Source: Drosophila persimilis
Lineage: Eukaryota; Arthropoda; Insecta; Diptera; Drosophilidae
Length of the DNA stretch: 64,000 nucleotides
Direction of reading: 5' to 3'
NCBI RefSeq assembly: GCF_003286085.1
Contig: NW_020825380.1
Coordinates: 1-64,000, forward strand
Shown here: piece by piece, positions 63,218 through 64,000 of the stretch
Layout of the letters: every line of letters begins with the position of its first letter
Position numbering within the stretch: position 1 is the stretch's first letter
Translations under genes and position numbers: made by a program
Notes under the pieces: generated by a model
Databases searched by the model: none
What the model was told of the DNA's origin: nothing
The model's input: the letters and a program-made list of their open reading frames with translations, nothing else

Positions 63218-64000
63218 AGTGCTTTTCGTCTACCTGCCTGATTTCACCCGTCCTTTTGAAAGGATTTGTTACCTTAGACTTAACTAGAGGTGATAGTTTA
63301 TAGCGGGTATCTACTTCATACTCTAAGCGGTTTTTATTTAATTGAGTGATTTTATTCACTTTATTTAGTTGGGTGTCATAATCAGATGAGCCTGCATAAA
63401 TGAATATATCAGCTGGTGTCCTATTTGTGGTATTATGTTTGGTTTTATTATTATAAGTATAAAGAATTAATTCAAACTTCGTGAATCTATCTTCTGGGTT
63501 ATCCTCGCTAGCTATTATTCTTAATTTTTCATTTACTATTTTATGAAATCTTTCTATGTCAGATATTCCATTTTTGCTGGAAGTGATCTCTATTTTGACA
63601 TTTTCCGCATTCAACCATGCTTGCAATGCTGCGCACATAAAGGCTGAATCTTTGTCGGCTTTAATTCCCTGTGGCTTGCCCATTTCGTTAATGACTTTTA
63701 TGATGGCTCTCTTTGTTTCTAACCAGTCACGACTCTTAACTTCTACAAGGGTAGCGAATTTAGAATATACATCAATGCATGATAGGAATTGTTGATTGCC
63801 TACCAGATAAAAATCCATGACATACTTTTTTCTGATATTTTGTATTTCAGGGGTGATTTCGAAGGTTAGATTGGTGTTACGATGCTCTGTTTTAGCAACG
63901 TTGCACGTAGGACATTCATTGATAATATTTTGGATTAATTTTTGATAATCGGGGTAGTAGAATTTTCCTTTAAACCAATTAGTGGTCTTTTCGATACCTG
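63195..64000 (-). CDS. pol: Errantivirus pol, integrase part (5' part off window)
   Basis: Minus strand, open from the window's right edge to 63195. Beyond 63818 the frame reads a zinc-finger-type segment (NECPTCNVAKTEHRN), then the catalytic core (CIDVYSKFATLVEV, KADKDSAF, a downstream Glu in the SKNGISDIERFHK segment) and a C-terminal basic tail. It is a typical gypsy/17.6-group integrase. Only the 3' part of pol is in the window, so integrity of protease, RT and gag is unknown. Confidence 0.83.
   Translation of the reverse strand, partial: GIEKTTNWFKGKFYYPDYQKLIQNIINECPTCNVAKTEHRNTNLTFEITPEIQNIRKKYVMDFYLVGNQQFLSCIDVYSKFATLVEVKSRDWLETKRAIIKVINEMGKPQGIKADKDSAFMCAALQAWLNAENVKIEITSSKNGISDIERFHKIVNEKLRIIASEDNPEDRFTKFELILYTYNNKTKHNTTNRTPADIFIYAGSSDYDTQLNKVNKITQLNKNRLEYEVDTRYKLSPLVKSKVTNPFKRTGEIRQVDEKHFEEKNRG

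Overview
The window is transposon-dominated eukaryotic DNA from a Drosophila-type fly, probably the obscura group, and most likely heterochromatin (pericentromeric or Y/neo-Y). The evidence is dense ISY/DINE-1-type non-autonomous Helentrons (HINEs), several gypsy-superfamily LTR elements, a BEL element, LOA- and CR1/Jockey-type LINEs, and one decayed fly sperm-leucyl-aminopeptidase gene fragment. Species and chromosome are inference. I see no prokaryotic features, CRISPR arrays, rRNA or tRNA genes.

Layout. 1-6291: two near-identical ~3.25 kb tandem units, each a HINE plus a minus-strand fragment of a LINE gag gene truncated by a HINE. 6292-25625: three tandem units, each a HINE plus a ~1.5 kb non-coding leader and the 5' part of a CR1/Jockey-like EN-RT gene. 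The third unit contains a complete 5.6 kb LOA-clade LINE (16173-21772, minus) flanked by a 13-bp target duplication. 25626-44311: a minus-strand, very-long-LTR gypsy-superfamily element in a tandem LTR-internal-LTR-internal-LTR configuration (18.7 kb, two intact gag-pol sets) with a 4-bp CGCT target duplication. It sits inside a HINE, which itself sits inside the CR1-like RT gene. That gene resumes at 44463 and ends in an (AAATA)-type tail at about 45431. 45521-46722: broken sperm-LAP gene, minus strand. About 47040-47420: an old diverged HINE. 47583-56488: an mdg3/blastopia-like gypsy element (plus strand, 197/199-bp LTRs, CGTT duplication) whose pol gene is split by a head-to-tail trimer of HINEs. 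That element lies inside the LTR of a decayed BEL/Pao element (to about 59830). 60067-64000: 3' part of an errantivirus (LTR, env broken by a HINE and a nonsense codon, and a partial integrase running off the window), minus strand.

There is no cooperating gene system here beyond the replication genes inside each element. HINEs lie at every tandem-repeat junction and their flanks are often mismatched, which suggests that recombination between HINEs built the arrays. The nesting gives a relative chronology. The least decayed elements are the long-LTR composite and the LOA LINE. The BEL element, the sperm-LAP fragment and the HINE near 47.1 kb look oldest.

Positions were read by eye. HINE ends are uncertain by a few bases because they abut T-runs, and LINE/LTR clade names are family-level judgements from motifs, not searches.
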